Positions 47,097-57,148 are shown, counted from the stretch's first letter. The stretch is 64,000 nt of DNA from Planctomycetaceae bacterium (GCA_041398785.1 JAWKUA010000013.1:148011-212010); one strand, 5' to 3'. Notes: generated from the sequence alone by a model not told the origin. Numbers and translations: made by a program.

Positions 47097-47797
47097 ATGT
47101 CATACCGTATGTTTGTCCTGACAGTCATTGCGATAACCGCCGTCAATGGCTCGTTGACCAGGGCTGCCATCATCCGTGTCGAAGACACAACGCTGCAGGC
47201 GAACACCGCCGGTCAGATTGTTCGGATTCTGGGCAGCTATGAAGGGCGCCGGCGCTCGCCGCCCTGGACGGTGTCAATTTCAGCGTACTGCTTGGCAGAG
47301 GCGGACCGGATCTGGGTCTTCCGGGAAATATCACCGGCCCGGCGATCACCGGTATCAATCTGAAGCCGGTCGGCGGTGTCCTGTCGGGATTCACCAGCGC
47401 CCAGAACGAAATCGACCTGGGCGGACTGACACAGATCGTTCAGGCAGATCTGCTGCGTGCCGACGCGGATGTTCCAATCACCGGCGCCTTCACGGACCAG
47501 TTGCTCGCCGAACTCATCGTCGACACAACCGGCTTCGCAAGCGGGACGTTTCAAGTCGCGCTTCAGGACAGTGACCTGGGGGTCACGTCAACGTTTCTTG
47601 GCGGCGTGGGCGGCAGTCTGCCGACGACGCTGCAGTCCGGCTCGTTGACGATTTCCGCCGTGCCGGAGCCGGGGACTGTTGGCCTGCTGGCCTGCACATC
47701 CTGTATTCTGGTTGGTGCCCGCGTTCGCCGTCGCTGGTCGCGCGCGAGTCAACATGACCTCCGAACTTCTGCACGATGCGCTCCCACAGTGTCGTGA
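47097..47797 (+). pseudogene. PEP-CTERM sorting-signal protein, one frameshift
   Basis: ATG 47097 follows GGGGGAAG and encodes a signal peptide (MSYRMFVLTVIAITAVNGSLTRA). The frame changes near 47245-47265 in a GC-rich run; the second frame gives LDGVNFSVLLGRGGPDLGLPGNITGP and ends with a PEP-CTERM tail (VPEPGTVGLLACTSCILVGARVRRR). PEP-CTERM proteins are processed by exosortase and exported to the surface or matrix. No exosortase gene is in the window. With the frame restored the protein has about 232 residues. It follows the giant FG-GAP gene by 89 bases and ends just before a terminator. Confidence 0.75.
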
Positions 47798-47811
47798 TCT
47801 GACACCATGTG

Positions 47812-47854
47812 CCGTCCATGCGGTCTGCGAGGCTGTGCGGGCGGTTTTTTTTTT
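47812..47854 (+). terminator. Intrinsic terminator after the PEP-CTERM gene
   Basis: CCGTCC (47812-47817) pairs with GGGCGG (47839-47844) including one G-U pair, with further pairing inside. Ten T residues follow (47845-47854). It starts 15 bases after the PEP-CTERM stop. Confidence 0.8.
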
Positions 47855-47905
47855 ATCCATGGAAGTGACACCGGGAGCTGATGGAATCTGAGTCGCCGAA
47901 CCTTC

Positions 47906-50326
47906 GTGAGTCCGAAGCCGCGCCGTCGCGGTCGCTGCGTTGTCATTCCGATTCTCGGGATGCACCGCAGCGGGACATCGATGGTGGCTCGGGCGCTGAA
48001 TCTGATGGGCCTCGAACTCGGCCAGCCGCTGCTGGAAGCAACGCCGGACAACCCGCACGGCTACTGGGAAAACACGTTCTTCGTTCAGGTCAACGCGGAA
48101 CTTCTTCAGACGCTTCGCTGTGATCCTGATGGCTTCGCACCGCCTGAACAGTTGCTGCAGCTTCCGAAACTGTACGAACGCGTTGTCGTTGAGAATCATC
48201 GCCGGGAACAAATTCGCCAGTTCATCCGCGACGGTTTTTCATCCTCCGTCTGGGGTTGGAAGGATCCTCGAACAGTTCTGACTTTCGGCGTCTGGCAGCG
48301 ACTGCTGACGGAGTTCGGCTATTCCGATATTCGGCCTGTCGTTGTGGTGCGGCATCCGGAAACCGCGATGCGATCGCTGATCCGCGCGCGAGCGGGGCAC
48401 GGCCGGCGTTCGCATCCAGAACGGCGAACTGGCGGGCATGGCCGGCAACCTGTGGCAGGCATACAACCGAATCCTGTGGGACCGCTGTCGGGAACGACTG
48501 GCTGATCTGCACGTACGAGTCACTGACCTGCGCGAACGCCGCTGTTTCGCAGTTGAAGCGTATGGCTCGCTATTGTGGTCTCGACGAAGCACGCGCCGAT
48601 CTGGCAGCAGAATCGATTCGGCCGCACAGGTGGCGGCGGCGCGGGATTCAGTGGGCTCCGTCGACGGCCGCCTGGTCGAACTCTATGAACGATTTGCTCA
48701 GCGGACCGCACCGGGGGATTCCAGTGTTATTGGTTGCAGTGATCCGGACGAAGCTCGCCTGCTGCGCCGTGCGGAGGATCTGAAGCGAAACGGCCGGATC
48801 GATGCCGCCGTCGAACTGCTGGAGAAAGCTCTGAACCTGCGGCCACAGTACCGGGCGGCCCGGTTTCTGCTGGGCTATACACTGATGGAGACCGGTCACA
48901 TCACACGGTCGGCCGAACATTCGAACCGGCTGATCGAAGCGAATCCGAACGATGCCGCAGGGCACGGGCTGAGAGCCTTCGGGCTGACTCAGCAGGCCAG
49001 GATCGAAGATTCCATCACCGCGTTCCGCGAATGCCTGAGATGTCTGCCGTCGAACAACGTGGCCTTGTCGAACCTGCTGTTTTCGGGCGCTATACGGAGA
49101 CCACCACGACGCCGACGCGGTGACGCAACTGCATATCGAAGCGTCGCGGGAGATCGAACGAAACGTGCAGATCACCGCAGTCACGGAGCGGCTTCCACCG
49201 CTGAAGCAGCCGGGTGCCGGGTCTCGCCCACTGCGAATCGGCTACCTTTCCGGCGACTTGAAGAAGCATCCGGTCGGCTATTTCCCTGCGGCCCATCCTG
49301 CAGCACCACGACCGAACCCGCGTCACTGCCTGCTGCTATCACACTTCACCCGCCGAAGACGACCTGACCGCCATTCTGAAAGCCGCGTCAGATGAATGGT
49401 GTGACGCGCACTCAATGTCCGACGAACAACTGACCGGACGGATTCGGCTCGACAACATCGATGTGCTGATCGATCTGTCGGGACATTCGCCGGCAACCGA
49501 GCGGGCGTGATCGTCCGTCGGGCAGCTCCCGTGCAGGTCATGTACCTGGGTATCCCTGCACATCCGGCTTCACACAGATGGACTATGTGTTGTCGGACAG
49601 CCATCTCAGTCCGGCCCGGTTCGAGAACCTGTACACGGAACGCGTGCAGCGGCTGGATCATTGCTTCCTGTGTTTTCATCCGTATCCAGATGCACCGGAA
49701 GTTGCTCCGCCGCCGTGTGAATCGAACGGCTTCATCACCTTCGGTTCGTTCAACAACCTGCCGAAGATCAGCCCTACCACCATTCGCCTGTGGTCGGATG
49801 TGCTGAAGGCAGTTCCGAATTCCAGGTTGGCGATCAAGGCTCTTTCATTTGTTGATGAAGGGACCCGCGAACTGTTTGCCGGACAGTTTGAACAACACGG
49901 AATCACCCGCAGCCGGATCGATTTGCTGCCACCCACAGTTCCGCTGGCGAAATTCCTGCACGAGTACCGCCGCATCGACATCGGCCTGGACCCTCTGCCC
50001 TACAACGGCGGCACCACCACTTGCGAAGCCCTGTGGATGGGAGTCCCCGTCATCACGCTGCCCGGCCGACACTTCTTCGAACGCATGGGACTGAGCATCC
50101 TGAAGAATTTGGGTTGCGAGGAGTGGATCGCCGAGTCTGCGGAAGATTTCGTCCGTTCAGTGCTGCGGAGGTTGCCGGTCGGCCGGAACAGCTTCGGCGT
50201 GATCGACGGGCGCTGCGAGATCGGATCCGTGAATCGCCGTTGTGCGACGGAACGTTGTTTACCCAGGGACTGGAACGTGCGTATTGCTCAATGGCATCAT
50301 TCGGAAGCGGGATCGTCGACCAGTGA
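47906..50326 (+). pseudogene. Sulfotransferase-TPR-OGT (SPINDLY-like) fusion, multiple frameshifts
   Basis: Read across about nine indels this gives roughly 806 residues in three parts. First, a P-loop sulfotransferase domain (VIPILGMHRSGTSMVARALNLMG, WGWKDPRT, VVVRHPETAMRSL). Second, TPR repeats (AVELLEKALNLRPQYRAARFLLGYTLMETGHITRSAEHSNRLIEANPNDAAG). Third, an O-GlcNAc-transferase-like GT41 domain (LRIGYLSGDLKKHPVGYF, VQVMYLGIPA, ITFGSFNNLPKISPTTIRLWSDVL, DIGLDPLPYNGGTTTCEALWMGVPVITLPG, FTQGLERAYCSM). It may sulfate and O-glycosylate surface proteins. Frame breaks lie near 48395, 48495, 48620, 49090, 49286, 49505, 49563 and 50170, among others. GTG 47906 is used; ATG 47881 with GGGAGCTG upstream may be the true start behind another indel. 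Confidence 0.78.
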
Positions 50327-52251
50327 TCGTCCGATTTGTCGCTGCTTCGCGGCCTCGTCGAGGGAACTCCTGTCTGTTCCAGCACTTTCGTCAGGGCGAA
50401 CCGATAGTCGAGCACTCCCGGTGCCAGTTCGACTGCCCGGCGAAACGCGTGCAGTGCAGCGTCGTCATTGTGAAGCTGGTCTTCCAGAGTTCCCAGCAGG
50501 AACCAGTGCAGCGGGCTGCGGGAATTCGAAGTGATAAACCGGAGCTGTTCGGCTGCTTCGAAAATTTTCCGCTGCGAAACTGCAGTTCGGCCAGAATGTC
50601 GGTCAGTTCCAGACGTCCTTCCAGCGTCAGGTCGTCCAACTGCAGCCCCTGTACGGCGAGTTCGATGCCCTTGTCCGCTCGGTTGGAATCGCGTGCGATT
50701 CCCGCGAGAGCCGTCAGCAGTTCGGCGTCGCGCATACCGCTGGCGTAGGCTCGCCCGAGCAGTTCCTTCGCCAGGTCCATTCGCGGCATTTGTTCGTCGG
50801 ATTTGCCCGCCATTCGAACCAGCTTCAGCGCCAGACCCAGGCACGGTCCCGATCCGCGGAGGGAAGATGGCTCAGCGACTGCAGCGAATCGAGCAGCAGC
50901 GACGGCGTCGGTTCCGAGTTTCCGCCGGTTTCGCTTCGTCATGAATTCCGATGCGATGATGCGTCGCCGCGACGTGTGTGACCTCCGTGTCGCCTCGCGG
51001 CATGTGACATCCGGGCGCAGTTGTCCTGATTTTTGGATTCGCGAATATCCAGCGGCATTCGGCAGGGCTGCTGCTGATGACATTCCAGACACACGGATCG
51101 GTGGTGAGCCGTCCGGCCGGCGTCATCGCGGCTTCCGTGAGGTTCGTGGCAGGAGATGCAGGTCAGAGTCTTCGACTTCTGATAGCACTGACTTCGACGC
51201 AACTGTTCCACATGCCCCGCGATTCGAAGATCGTTGTCCGGCTGCCGCTTTCGAAACTCCAGTCGGTACTCGCTTAGCGGCAGCCCCGGCCGGAAGTCCT
51301 CAGGCCGCCGGCCTCGGATGGTCGCCTGCACTTCGCCGTTCAGGTGGCATTGAGCACACACGTCTTCGGACAGTTCCCGCGGCAGACGATTAGGATTCAC
51401 AATCGTCAGATCGTCGCGGGATTCGTCGAAGTCACCGGCCGCTCGCTGTGCCGCGTGCAGTTCGCCGGGACCGTGGCAGCGCTCACACCCGATCGACATC
51501 TCGACGATCCGGTATCGCAGCCCGCTGTGTTCCGGCTTTTCGCTGTGTTCCAGCTTTTCGACGTGGCCGGAATGACAATACAGACAGCCGCTGCGAATGA
51601 CGCGACCGAAGCCGGCCTGGTCGGCGGAGTCATAGCCCGGCGACAAATCCCAGTGCTCACTCGCGGCAAACCAGGTCACCGGGGATTCCACTGAAAACCA
51701 TCGTCTTCGGTCAGGTACGACCGCGCGACGTGGCCCGATCCGATTTGATAGGCGATGGCGTGAGCCTGCAGTTCCGGACCCGGCCCATCCGCCTTCAGGA
51801 CGGATTCGCGGTGCCACATCGTGTCGCCGTCGTACTCCACCCGGTAACTGCGGCGCGACAGGGATGGTTCACGGTGGCTTCCGGAGGCTGACCCGCCTTC
51901 GTCACGCGCCAGCGACTGACTGTGCTGCGTCGTGAGAAACGACGCGTGCTGCTGTTCGTGGCATTCGCGGCAGGCGTCGCTTCCGATGTAACGAACGCCG
52001 GATTTCGTGTTCAGGTACGGACTTTCCGTACGCGGCAGCTTCGCGGATACGCCAGCACGGATTCGGTCGGTCGGCGACTGCGGGTTCGGGGCGGCGACCG
52101 GCGTGTGAAGTCGTCCGGAACGAACCGCGACCGCGATCGCGATGACCGCCGCGACTGCCAGCAACACCGCAAAAGGAAACCAGGAACGCCGTCCGTTCGG
52201 CCGTTCATGCTGAGAACCGTCGGTTTCCGAAGTGTCAGAAGATTGAACCAT
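50297..52251 (-). pseudogene. Multiheme cytochrome c-TPR fusion, multiple frameshifts
   Basis: ATG 52251 starts a membrane-anchored protein (FPFAVLLAVAAVIAIAVAV). It carries seven CXXCH motifs: CRECH, CLYCH, CERCH, CAQCH, CISCH, CLECH and, after frame repair, CAGCHMPR. A TPR region follows (KELLGRAYASGMRDAELLTALAGIARDSN, HWFLLGTLEDQLHNDDAALHAFRRAVELAPGVLDYRFALTKVLEQ). The repaired protein has about 650 residues and ends EAAKQRQIGRSLVDDPASE at TGA 50297-50299. Frame breaks lie near 51690, 51010 (GCCCGG for GCCGG), 50915, 50835, 50580 and 50370. The haem part is paralogous to 3934-5106. Its tail overlaps the convergent OGT gene by 30 bases. Confidence 0.78.
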
Positions 52252-52584
52252 ACGGCAATCGTACTCAATCGTTGCAGCCCGCAGGCAGGCATTTGGGGTC
52301 GATTTCAGGACGTCGTTCCGAAGCTTCGCGGATCAACCGTGCAGGGTCAACAATTGTCTGACTCGGAAATCGCGGTGCGACGGAAAGTGCTCGGTGCGAC
52401 CAGTACCAGACTCCATCCAACCGTCAACAGAATTTCACCAGGTATTTTCACCTGACTGAAGATACTAGGGTCGAAGTTTGATCGCCGTGCAGGCGATCAC
52501 ACGAGGGGAGGGCGTCCGGGCACCGGGAGTTCCCTGTGCGTCGCCCTCCCCGCGATCGAACGCCTGAACGGCATTCGATCGGCG

Positions 52585-52608
52585 ACCCTCCCGTTGAAAC
52601 GGGAGGGT
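52585..52608. repeat. Perfect 10-bp hairpin in the 52.3-52.9 kb gap
   Basis: ACCCTCCCGT, loop TGAA, and ACGGGAGGGT form a stable tetraloop hairpin without a T-tract. Just upstream (52504-52552) is a looser GGGAGGGCG/CGCCCTCCC pair that resembles part of family A. The region 52252-52881 otherwise holds the family D copy and no gene. Confidence 0.6.
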
Positions 52609-52724
52609 GAAGCAATTGTCGCTCTGCATTGGTCAATTCTCATCTGCCGATCGCTTTAGTTTTGCCGACCGCAAACACGCAGTCGCGCCAGCGTCCTCCG
52701 AGCAAAGCGTTCGCGCATCCACCT

Positions 52725-52783
52725 CTTCCAGCGCAGCGTCGGGGTGAGGTCGCACCAGCAAAGCGAAGTGCGGGAGAGGGCCG
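52725..52783 (+). repeat. Dispersed repeat, family D, copy 2
   Basis: CTTCCAGCGCAGCG, GAGGTCGCAC, AGCGAAGTG and GGAGAGGGCC occur in the same order and similar spacing as at 16845-16935. Confidence 0.6.
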
Positions 52784-52881
52784 CACGCGCGATCAGGTTG
52801 CGGTCAGCGCAGCGGGAAGCTCGCCAATCGTCTGCCGCGTGGTAGACTTTGCTCGAAGCGTCGCCAGCTCCCGGAGCCATC

Positions 52882-53865
52882 ATGTCACAGTCAGATTCCC
52901 AACAATCCCGCGCCGATGAAGAGCCCGCGCCGACGGTTCTTGCGGCGCTGCGCGGGCAGCGGGAAGGTTTGTCGTGGTCGGCCGCTCGAAGGCTGCTGCA
53001 GTCACATTGCGTGGCGATCAATGGAGTTCTGTGCGTCGACGAAGCTCGACGACTGACGCCCGGTGAGACACTCAGCATCGGAACCCATCCGTTCCCGGCT
53101 CCGCCTTCCGATGATGATGTGGCGGTGCTGCACGTCGACCAGGATATCGTCGTTGTCGACAAGCCGTCGGGGATGGTGACGCTGCGCCGGCTTTCGGAAC
53201 GAAGCTGGTCGGCGGCTCGCCGCGCTGTGGCCCCGACGCTCGATGAAGCCGTGCCGCGTCTGATCGCACGTCACGCCGCGGATCGGCGCGGCACGAAACT
53301 CCGGCAGCGTCGGCCGCAGTTGCTGTCCGTTCACCGCATCGATCGTGATACCAGCGGTCTGCTGGTGTTTGCCCGCAACGAGGAATCAAAGCAGAAGATC
53401 ATTCAGCAGTTCGCCGAACACGCGGCCGTTCGAAGGTACCTGGCAGTGATTCCCGGAACCATCGTCGATCAGACCATTCGTTCGCAGTTGATCCGCGACC
53501 GAGGCGACGGATTGCGAGGCAGCACCTCCGACACGTCAATCGGCCAGCACGCGGTGACTCACGTCAGCACACTGCGGCGCGTCGGGGAATACAGCGAACT
53601 GGAATGCCGGCTGGAAACCGGCCGGACGAATCAGATTCGCATTCATCTGGCGGAATTGGGTCATCCCGTCTGCGGCGACATCAAGTATCGCGGACCTGTG
53701 GGAGTTCCCGGCATGGAAGACTTCAGCAACGCACCACGGCTGGCTCTGCACGCGGCGGAACTGCGGTTCGTTCATCCGACGACCGGGGAAACCATGCACT
53801 TTGAACTTCCCTGGCCGGTTGACATGCGGCGGTTTCTGAATCGCCTGCAGGCCGGGCGACGGTGA
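52882..53865 (+). CDS. RluA-family RNA pseudouridine synthase
   Basis: The protein of about 327 residues has an N-terminal S4 RNA-binding domain (SWSAARRLLQSHCVAINGVLCVDEARRLTPGETLSI). A pseudouridine synthase domain follows, with IVVVDKPSGMV, the catalytic Asp in HRIDRDTSGLLVFARN, and RTNQIRIHLAELGHPVCGDIKYRG. RluA/RluD-type enzymes isomerise uridines in rRNA or tRNA; the exact target cannot be told. ATG 52882 is used because the S4 domain starts soon after; the frame is open 33 bases more. Cytoplasmic, apparently monocistronic. Confidence 0.92.
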   Translation: MSQSDSQQSRADEEPAPTVLAALRGQREGLSWSAARRLLQSHCVAINGVLCVDEARRLTPGETLSIGTHPFPAPPSDDDVAVLHVDQDIVVVDKPSGMVTLRRLSERSWSAARRAVAPTLDEAVPRLIARHAADRRGTKLRQRRPQLLSVHRIDRDTSGLLVFARNEESKQKIIQQFAEHAAVRRYLAVIPGTIVDQTIRSQLIRDRGDGLRGSTSDTSIGQHAVTHVSTLRRVGEYSELECRLETGRTNQIRIHLAELGHPVCGDIKYRGPVGVPGMEDFSNAPRLALHAAELRFVHPTTGETMHFELPWPVDMRRFLNRLQAGRR

Positions 53866-53901
53866 TGTCGGGCGGGGGATGGATGGTCTTGTAGCTCCGC
53901 C

Positions 53902-54040
53902 TTTTGATTTCAGATTTCAGATCTGAGATTTCAAATCGATAATCGCAAGTTTCAGATCTGAGATTTCAAATCTCAAGTTTCAAATCTCAAGTTTCAAATC
54001 GCTAATCTCAAGTTTCAATTCGCAAACTGAAAACTGACTC
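53902..54040. repeat. Short tandem repeat tract (ATTTCAAATC / AAGTTTCAAATC units)
   Basis: About 140 AT-rich bases are built from imperfect repeats of GATTTCAAATCTCAAGTTTC-type units, including two AGATCTGAGATTTCAAATC stretches. It lies directly before the methyltransferase gene and stands out from the GC-rich surroundings. Function unknown. Confidence 0.8.
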
Positions 54041-54041
54041 A

Positions 54042-55403
54042 TTGCCATCCAAACACAAACGTCAGAAGCCTCGAAAGCAGCCTGTTCCGTTTCGAAAGCA
54101 CTCTGTTCCGCTTAGCGAACGTGTGGAATTGCATGCGGACTCCGGAGCGTCCGCCGTCGAACCGGTGGAATCGCTGGCTCCTGACCCCGCGGCGCCGATT
54201 CCGGCAGTCTTCGTGAAGAACCGGATTTCTCACACGGCGGTTTTCCGAAAGCAAATCGATCGCGTTGATGGCGCGAAGCCGGGTGATCTGGTTGCCGTTT
54301 ACGCATCCGGCGGGCAGCTTCTGGGTTACGGGCTGTACAATCCGCGCAGCGAGATGGCTTTGCGAATGCTGTGGCGCGGTGATGAACTTCCGACGATTGA
54401 TTCCTGGGATGAAAAACTTCGCGGCGCTGTGGCACTGCGCCGTGACGTGCTGAAGCTGGATCAGCACACGGACACGTACCGCATTGTTCACGCCGAATCG
54501 GACGGCCTGCCGGGACTGATGATCGACAGGTTCGGCGACGTGATTTCCGCGGAAGTGTTCAGTCTGGGCATGTATCGTCGAGCGGCGGCACTGCTGAACC
54601 GGCTGGCTCCGATGGTCGAAGCGAAGCACATACGTGTGCAGACGAGTCCGCAGTTTTTGTCGCAGGAAGGATATGATCCGCCGGCGATCGCGTCCGACGG
54701 CTGTCCGTCGCAGGTGACGGTGCAGGAATACGGAACTCGCTTTCGCATTCGGTTTCAGGGCGGACACAAGACGGGCTTCTTCTGCGATCAGCGGGAGAAC
54801 CGCCGACGCCTGGCCGAGTTCTGCGAAGGAAAAAGCGTACTCGACCTGTGCTGCTACACCGGCGGCTTCGCGGTGCAGGCAAAGACGCTCGGCAAGGCCG
54901 ACGACGTCACCGGCGTGGATCTCGACGAAGAACCGCTGCAGCTCGCCAGGGAGAACGCCAACCTGAACCAGGCTCGTGTGCGTTTTGTACAATCCGATGC
55001 GTTCAACTACATGCGAGACATGATCGCCATCAGCCGGCAGTTCGATGTCGTCGTTCTGGATCCGCCGAAGCTGATTCGATCTCGCGCGGAAATTGAAGAA
55101 GGCACTCGCAAACACTTCGCTCTGAATCGACTGGCCATGCGGCTGGTCAAACCAGGCGGTCTGCTGCTGAGCTGCAGTTGTGCGGGACTGCTGCCGGAAC
55201 AGGAATTCATCAACCTGCTGGTGTCGGCGGCTCGACAAAGCGGCGACGAACTGGAACCCGCCAGCGGCGACCGCCCCGCTCGCCACGCGGCTCGCACGAT
55301 GCAGATCATCGCCAAAACCGGAGCAGCCCCGGATCACCCGGTCATCAGCACATGCCTGGAAACGGAATACCTGAAGGCCGTCTGGATGGTGATGGGGAGT
55401 TGA
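54042..55403 (+). CDS. RlmI-like class I SAM-dependent rRNA methyltransferase
   Basis: The 453-residue protein has a PUA domain (VFVKNRISHTAVFRKQIDRVDGAKPGDLVAVYASGG), a linker domain (ESDGLPGLMIDRFGD), and a Rossmann methyltransferase. The latter has motif I LDLCCYTGGFAVQA, VDLDEEPLQLARENAN and catalytic-loop LDPPKLIRSR. The layout equals RlmI (YccW), which methylates a 23S rRNA cytosine at C5. The target here is inferred. The frame starts with TTG 54042 right after the AT-rich repeat tract; an in-frame GTG near 54121 is possible. The stop lies inside a GAGTTGA repeat. Confidence 0.9.
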   Translation: MPSKHKRQKPRKQPVPFRKHSVPLSERVELHADSGASAVEPVESLAPDPAAPIPAVFVKNRISHTAVFRKQIDRVDGAKPGDLVAVYASGGQLLGYGLYNPRSEMALRMLWRGDELPTIDSWDEKLRGAVALRRDVLKLDQHTDTYRIVHAESDGLPGLMIDRFGDVISAEVFSLGMYRRAAALLNRLAPMVEAKHIRVQTSPQFLSQEGYDPPAIASDGCPSQVTVQEYGTRFRIRFQGGHKTGFFCDQRENRRRLAEFCEGKSVLDLCCYTGGFAVQAKTLGKADDVTGVDLDEEPLQLARENANLNQARVRFVQSDAFNYMRDMIAISRQFDVVVLDPPKLIRSRAEIEEGTRKHFALNRLAMRLVKPGGLLLSCSCAGLLPEQEFINLLVSAARQSGDELEPASGDRPARHAARTMQIIAKTGAAPDHPVISTCLETEYLKAVWMVMGS

Positions 55404-55420
55404 GAGTTGAGAGTTGAGGG
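55397..55420. repeat. GAGTTGA heptamer repeat
   Basis: Three tandem copies of GAGTTGA overlap the stop codon of the methyltransferase gene. A similar tract occurs at 63607-63656. Confidence 0.7.
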
Positions 55421-55462
55421 CGGCGCGAGTTAAGGGAATGGAATGTGGAGCGTTGCGACGGG

Positions 55463-57148
55463 TCACTGCATGTCTTTCGGCCAGTCCGCGACTTCGGTCC
55501 ATGAGGCGCTGGTCGTGTCGATCAGGCGAGCGAGGACGGTGCCGTTGCTGGTGACTTCCGCCAGCACTTCGGCTCCGTCGGGAACACTGCGAAGCGACGG
55601 GCGCAGGTCCGCCAGCCGGTGAACCAGCAGCAACAGGCCACGCTGGTTCACATCATACGTGAACGGAACGAGCCGGATGTTTCGCTGGCGGACGACGGGA
55701 ACGCACTGTTCCCAGTCGGGCAGTTGAAACTGGTGACTGACCGGAGCAACCATCACCGTCGAATTCTCAGGGACCTGGTTCCAGAAGTTTCCGTTCAGCG
55801 CGTCCGCCCAGTATCCGGCTTCCAGAGGAGGAGACGTCGGCGATGCGGACTGAATCGCGCGTCCGGCGACGTTGTAGAAGTCCACCGCGCAGGGCCCCGG
55901 CACTGGAGTCGCCAGCACCAGATCCGCGGCGATCAGCAGCAGACAAGCGGCGGCAAGTCCGGCGCCCGTCCGCGTCACGAGCGGATTCGCATCAGAGGTT
56001 GTTCGCTTCAATGATGTCTGCAGCACCTGAACCGTTCGAACGATGCTGCGTCCCGCCAGCAGACTCAGAGGCGGCATGATGACCAGATACAAACGCGTGC
56101 CGTCGTAAACCGGAGTTCCGGGAATGGCAAACACAATCATCGGCCAGACAACAGACAGGCTGAGCAGCAGGTCGTCGCGATCGAATTCGGGCCGCCGCGT
56201 CAGAACCCGCCAGCCGATCGGCACGAACACGGCCAGCGGTACAGTCACGGCTGTCATCACGAACGAAAAGTGCCAGGGCACGGCCTTGTCCGTGAATCGA
56301 TGCCCGAAATACCACGTGTAAAGCGTCAGCCGCTTCGATGCCTGCACGAAATACGCCAGCGTGTTTTCCCACGGAGCCAGCCACAACCACGGCCAGCCGA
56401 CAAAGAACACCGCTCCACCGACAATTCCCCAGAGCACGACAGGCCGGATCGCTCGCGTTCGGTACCGCCAGAGTGCCCAGATGCAAAGCATGGGAGGAAA
56501 CAGAATGGCCTGGATTTTTGTCAGCAGCAGAAGTCCCAGGAACAGGCCGGAGACTGCTGCCTGCCTGGTTGTGGGCGGTTTGTCTGCGGTCCACCAGGCC
56601 AGAATCGGGACCAGCGCCGCCAGCCATGCCAGTGACGTCAGCGTTTCCAGAGACGCCAGTCGCGCGTGTCCGACAACTCGCGGCATCAACATCAGAAACA
56701 CGGCCGCGGCGACGGCGGTGCCGACGCCGTATCGCCGCCGGGCGAACTCCGTCAGCAGCAGTACCGTCGCCGCGAACGCCATGCACGAAGCCAGCCGCGC
56801 GGCGGGAATGTTCAGCGGCGACGCTTCGGCACCGGAAATCAGCCAGGCCGTGGCTTCGTGAGCGGCTCCCAGGCACAGCCTTCCCAGCGGTGGGTAATCG
56901 GCCATGTATTGTTCGTCGCCGAAGACATCCTGCGCGGCAGACGGAGTCAGCAGCAGCGGTCCGTGCTGCAGTAATGCGTCGAAAAGATAGATGCCGTGCG
57001 AGACATTGATCGGTTCATCCAGCGTCACACCCGGTCCGGCGGGCAGCGACGAATCGACCAGTCCGTGATTGATGCGAGACGCCGCGAGCAGGAAGGCAAC
57101 GGCAGCAAGAGTCATCGGCGTGACGTATTGCTGAAGTCTCATCTTCAT
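55463..57148 (-). CDS. Multi-pass membrane glycosyltransferase (GT39/PMT-like)
   Basis: The protein of about 561 residues has roughly ten membrane segments. A periplasmic loop follows the first, with DEPINVSHGIYLF, an acidic motif in the place of the catalytic Asp-Glu of GT39/GT83 enzymes (ArnT, PMT). SLETLTSLAWLAALVPILAWW and YDGTRLYLVIMPPLSLLAGRS are typical of the family. It probably transfers a sugar from a polyprenyl phosphate donor to a periplasmic acceptor; the acceptor is unknown. The C-terminal 100 residues form a soluble domain. ATG 57148 (MKMRLQQ) is chosen; the frame is open 57 residues further upstream with unlikely composition. Confidence 0.88.
   Translation of the reverse strand: MKMRLQQYVTPMTLAAVAFLLAASRINHGLVDSSLPAGPGVTLDEPINVSHGIYLFDALLQHGPLLLTPSAAQDVFGDEQYMADYPPLGRLCLGAAHEATAWLISGAEASPLNIPAARLASCMAFAATVLLLTEFARRRYGVGTAVAAAVFLMLMPRVVGHARLASLETLTSLAWLAALVPILAWWTADKPPTTRQAAVSGLFLGLLLLTKIQAILFPPMLCIWALWRYRTRAIRPVVLWGIVGGAVFFVGWPWLWLAPWENTLAYFVQASKRLTLYTWYFGHRFTDKAVPWHFSFVMTAVTVPLAVFVPIGWRVLTRRPEFDRDDLLLSLSVVWPMIVFAIPGTPVYDGTRLYLVIMPPLSLLAGRSIVRTVQVLQTSLKRTTSDANPLVTRTGAGLAAACLLLIAADLVLATPVPGPCAVDFYNVAGRAIQSASPTSPPLEAGYWADALNGNFWNQVPENSTVMVAPVSHQFQLPDWEQCVPVVRQRNIRLVPFTYDVNQRGLLLLVHRLADLRPSLRSVPDGAEVLAEVTSNGTVLARLIDTTSASWTEVADWPKDMQ

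Noticed and set aside
52504..52608. Possible intrinsic terminator for genes around 52.5 kb
   Set aside because: The hairpins are strong but lack a T-tract and lie 250 or more bases from any stop codon, so they were listed as a repeat/hairpin only.
54039..55502. 487-codon minus-strand open frame
   Set aside because: Antisense shadow of the RlmI-like methyltransferase gene, whose catalytic motifs are intact on the plus strand.
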